From Deltaproteobacteria bacterium (GTDB lineage Bacteria; Desulfobacterota; DSM-4660; Desulfatiglandales; Desulfatiglandaceae), in contig DUZB01000020.1 of NCBI GenBank assembly GCA_013349725.1, positions 2,876-18,970 of the forward strand: a stretch of DNA of 16,095 nucleotides. Reading direction: 5' to 3'. Positions 14,576 through 16,095 of the stretch are shown in pieces (the first letter of the stretch is position 1; the number at the start of each line of letters is the position of its first letter). The notes beneath the pieces are model-generated. The model was not told where the DNA came from and did not search any database. It saw only the letters and a program-made list of their open reading frames with translations. A program made the translations under genes and the position numbers.

Positions 14576-15111
14576 CAACGGCCTTTCCTTTTTGTAAGGT
14601 TGGCTATCATCAGGGCGGCTATGGTTTTTGCATCCTGTATCTCGCCCTTAAGAATCATCTCAATCGCTTTTTTAAAGTCCACCTCGTGCACTTCCAGCAC
14701 TTCATCCACGTCCAGGTGCTGTCTGGCAGGGGTCAGGTCCGACGCTATGAAAATGTGAATCCTCTCATCCGAATATCCGGGCAAGGGGCAAATCTCTCCA
14801 AGTTTGTGCCAGGAATCAGCCGAATATCCCGTTTCTTCAACCAGCTCTCTTCGCGCACATTGAATGGGCGCCTCATCGGCATCAAGGGTTCCTGCCGGTA
14901 TTTCCCAAATGAAAGCTCCCACAGCATGCCGGTATTGTCTAATCATCAGCAATGTATCTTCATTCAACAAGGGTACAATTGCGGAAGCCCCGGGGTGACG
15001 AATAATCTCCAGATCAACATTTACCCCATTACTAAGGGTAATATTTTCCTTTTCCAGCCTGAAGACCCGCCCCTGATGCAAAGCTTTTCTGCTGTTCACT
15101 CTTGCAGTCAC
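14575..15111 (-). CDS. NUDIX hydrolase, ADP-ribose pyrophosphatase-like
   Basis: A 178-residue protein with a complete NUDIX box, G74 to Y96, matching GX5EX7REUXEEXGU (GTLDADE ... RRELVEETGY), whose glutamates bind the catalytic Mg2+. The preceding VDLEIIRHPGASAIVPLL and QYRHAVGAFIWEIPAGT are typical of ADP-ribose/ADP-sugar pyrophosphatases, which cleave to AMP and a sugar phosphate. The frame is open to ATG 15162, but that start has no ribosome binding site. GTG 15111 has GGAGAGG (15119-15125) 7 nt upstream and gives the usual family length, so it is preferred. The stop overlaps the GHMP kinase start (TGATG), implying coupled translation. It is divergent from tRNA-Arg. Confidence 0.9.
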   Translation of the reverse strand: MTARVNSRKALHQGRVFRLEKENITLSNGVNVDLEIIRHPGASAIVPLLNEDTLLMIRQYRHAVGAFIWEIPAGTLDADEAPIQCARRELVEETGYSADSWHKLGEICPLPGYSDERIHIFIASDLTPARQHLDVDEVLEVHEVDFKKAIEMILKGEIQDAKTIAALMIANLTKRKGR

Positions 15112-15192
15112 GATGCAACCTCTCCAAAAAATAACGCCCCTGACGTTTTCCAGACAACCCATTGAAAATTGCCGGGTTGGCTATAAAATTAT

Positions 15193-15220
15193 TTGACATC
15201 AGAAAAAAATATGGTATAAA
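15193..15220 (+). promoter_or_regulatory. Promoter of tRNA-Arg
   Basis: Perfect TTGACA (15193-15198), 16-bp A-rich spacer, TATAAA (15215-15220). The predicted start near 15227 is four bases before the mature tRNA 5' end. Confidence 0.85.
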
Positions 15221-15230
15221 AAAAAGCTAA

Positions 15231-15307
15231 GCCCCCGTAGCTCAGGTGGATAGAGCACCAGATTCCTAATCTGGGTGCCGTGCGTTCGAGTCGCGCCGGG
15301 GGCACCA
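15231..15307 (+). tRNA. tRNA-Arg (anticodon CCU)
   Basis: A complete cloverleaf of 77 nt: acceptor GCCCCCG with CGGGGGC, D stem GCTC/GAGC, anticodon stem CCAGA/TCTGG with loop TTCCTAA (anticodon CCT at 15265-15267, reading AGG), T arm GTGCG-TTCGAGT-CGCGC, discriminator A and an encoded CCA (15305-15307). It has its own promoter and terminator, so it is a single-gene unit. Confidence 0.97.
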
Positions 15308-15315
15308 ACTAAATC

Positions 15316-15350
15316 AAGCACTTATGGTCCACAGCCAAAAGTGCTTTTTT
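15316..15350 (+). terminator. Rho-independent terminator of tRNA-Arg
   Basis: AAGCACTT (15316-15323) pairs with AAGTGCTT (15339-15346), loop of 15 nt, T run 15345-15350. It begins 9 bp after the tRNA 3' end. Confidence 0.85.
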
Positions 15351-15364
15351 CGTTTTTGGCATGT

Positions 15365-15384
15365 TTGGTACAATATTGGTACAA
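15365..15384. repeat. Two 9-bp direct repeats at 11-bp spacing
   Basis: TTGGTACAA occurs at 15365-15373 and again at 15376-15384. The 11-bp period is about one helical turn, a layout typical of protein-binding sites. It lies 58 bp past the tRNA 3' end. Confidence 0.7.
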
Positions 15385-15389
15385 GATTT

Positions 15390-15680
15390 CATTTTCAACC
15401 CCGATAAATACCCCCGATCTCGCCATGCTTAATCATGAATTCTTGTTACCATTTCATACCCCGATCGTCAAGAAAATATACTTTTCAACCCCTATGCGCA
15501 AAAGCCGCAAAAGTAACAAAAGAGTTTCAGCTCCCGCAAAAAAAAACGGCTTTATTTCCTCCACCGAGAGAAGATTTTTTACTTTTCCACCCCCATACTC
15601 AAGATACTCAAAAACCTCAGAAGGCCATATCCTGCTGGGAACGTTAAAGATCCCCTGATATCAGGATATACTTTTAACCC
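15390..15680. repeat. Four spaced copies of a TACTTTTCAACCCC-like motif
   Basis: The motif occurs at 15390-15402 (CATTTTCAACCCC), 15479-15492 (TACTTTTCAACCCC), 15579-15592 (TACTTTTCCACCCC) and 15669-15680 (TACTTTTAACCC). The T runs begin at 15392, 15482, 15582 and 15672, spaced 90, 100 and 90 bp. The intervening sequence is not obviously conserved. Confidence 0.5.
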
Positions 15681-16095
15681 ACAGATTGGTTATGCCTTTG
15701 ACACTGAACGCCGATTCTCGTCCATCTGGTGGCTTTACCTGCCTCTCAAGAGCCCTTTGATTACATAGCCGCAGAAATCTTTATCCCCATCCAACAAATA
15801 CATTTCAGGACTGTTATCTCAAAAAACACTTGCACCGAAGAGCTCAATAATACTATCATGAAGTGAACAATTGATCTGTCAGCCTTGCATGATTTTTGCG
15901 GCTATGGGGTGAAGAGTTATGCAAGGTATGTTGTTAGTTAGTTTATGTTGTGTGTGAATATTTTATTCAATCCAAGAAAAATCTGTTTTTATTAAAAGTT
16001 TCCCAAACGAAAACCACAATACCAATTCCCGCCTTTTTAATCAACAGCAGACTGGAGAATATCACGTTACGCCAAGCTGTGTTTTATGAGGATAA

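Larger units (their letters stand above)
15351..16095. other. Long region without a convincing gene
   Basis: No open frame here has family-like sequence, a ribosome binding site and sensible length together. It holds the direct repeats and spaced motifs described separately, a perfect palindrome CCTGATATCAGG (15654-15665), and an inverted repeat CCTTGCAT (15883-15890) / ATGCAAGG (15919-15926). The last bases contain TGAGGA before the window edge, which could be the ribosome binding site of a gene starting just outside. Confidence 0.6.

Noticed and set aside
15275..15658. 127-codon open frame
   Set aside because: It starts inside tRNA-Arg, runs through the terminator, has low-complexity Ser/Pro/Lys composition and no family-like motif.
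15921..15960. Tiny frame MQGMLLVSLCCV near the right end
   Set aside because: Twelve codons only, formed inside an inverted repeat; no supporting family or context.

Overview
The window looks like a chromosomal core segment from a sulfate-reducer-type Desulfobacterota (former Deltaproteobacteria). This is inferred from an isolated F0 operon (atpZ-atpI-atpB-atpE) with no F1 genes beside it, an ATP synthase c subunit that carries a signal-peptide-like N-terminus, an adjacent rex gene with a Rex-type operator, two PilT-family ATPases in tandem, and short inter-operon repeats of the GGACGC...GCGTCC kind. The species cannot be named from the sequence alone. Apart from repeats, nothing here looks like a recent mobile insertion.

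Layout. 1-918: 3' part of hemL (tetrapyrrole synthesis). 1069-2833: F0 operon with its own promoter, a hairpin between atpB and atpE, and a strong terminator at 2850-2883. 2892-3589: rex, preceded by a Rex-operator-like palindrome that overlaps a near-consensus promoter. That promoter sits so close to the ATG that the mRNA should be leaderless or nearly so. 3689-9549 (minus strand): panB-panE-pdxA-uvrA, i.e. pantothenate and vitamin B6 synthesis followed by the nucleotide-excision-repair protein UvrA. A 77-bp inverted-repeat element lies between panB and panE, and a terminator-like hairpin with a competing partner segment lies in the long panB leader. 9931-13520 (plus strand): promoter, structured leader, pilT, a divergent pilT paralogue (pilU-like), a heptamer tandem array, a zinc-ribbon/pseudo-receiver protein and a small helical protein. 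13526-15111 (minus strand): a NUDIX hydrolase translationally coupled to a GHMP-family sugar kinase. 15193-15350: a complete transcription unit for tRNA-Arg(CCU). 15351-16095: no convincing gene, but several ordered repeats.

How the parts fit. The F0 genes make the membrane sector of ATP synthase, and Rex next to them senses NADH/NAD+, so energy conservation and redox control are physically linked. The pan/pdx genes supply cofactors. The pilT pair should power type IV pilus retraction, and the two following small proteins are candidate accessory or regulatory factors by position only. I found no unmistakable new system. The most distinctive signals are the Rex autoregulation/leaderless arrangement, the panB-leader attenuator candidate, the zinc-ribbon pseudo-receiver beside pilT/pilU, and the phased repeats downstream of the tRNA.

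All motif matches were made by eye; no homology search or folding program was run.
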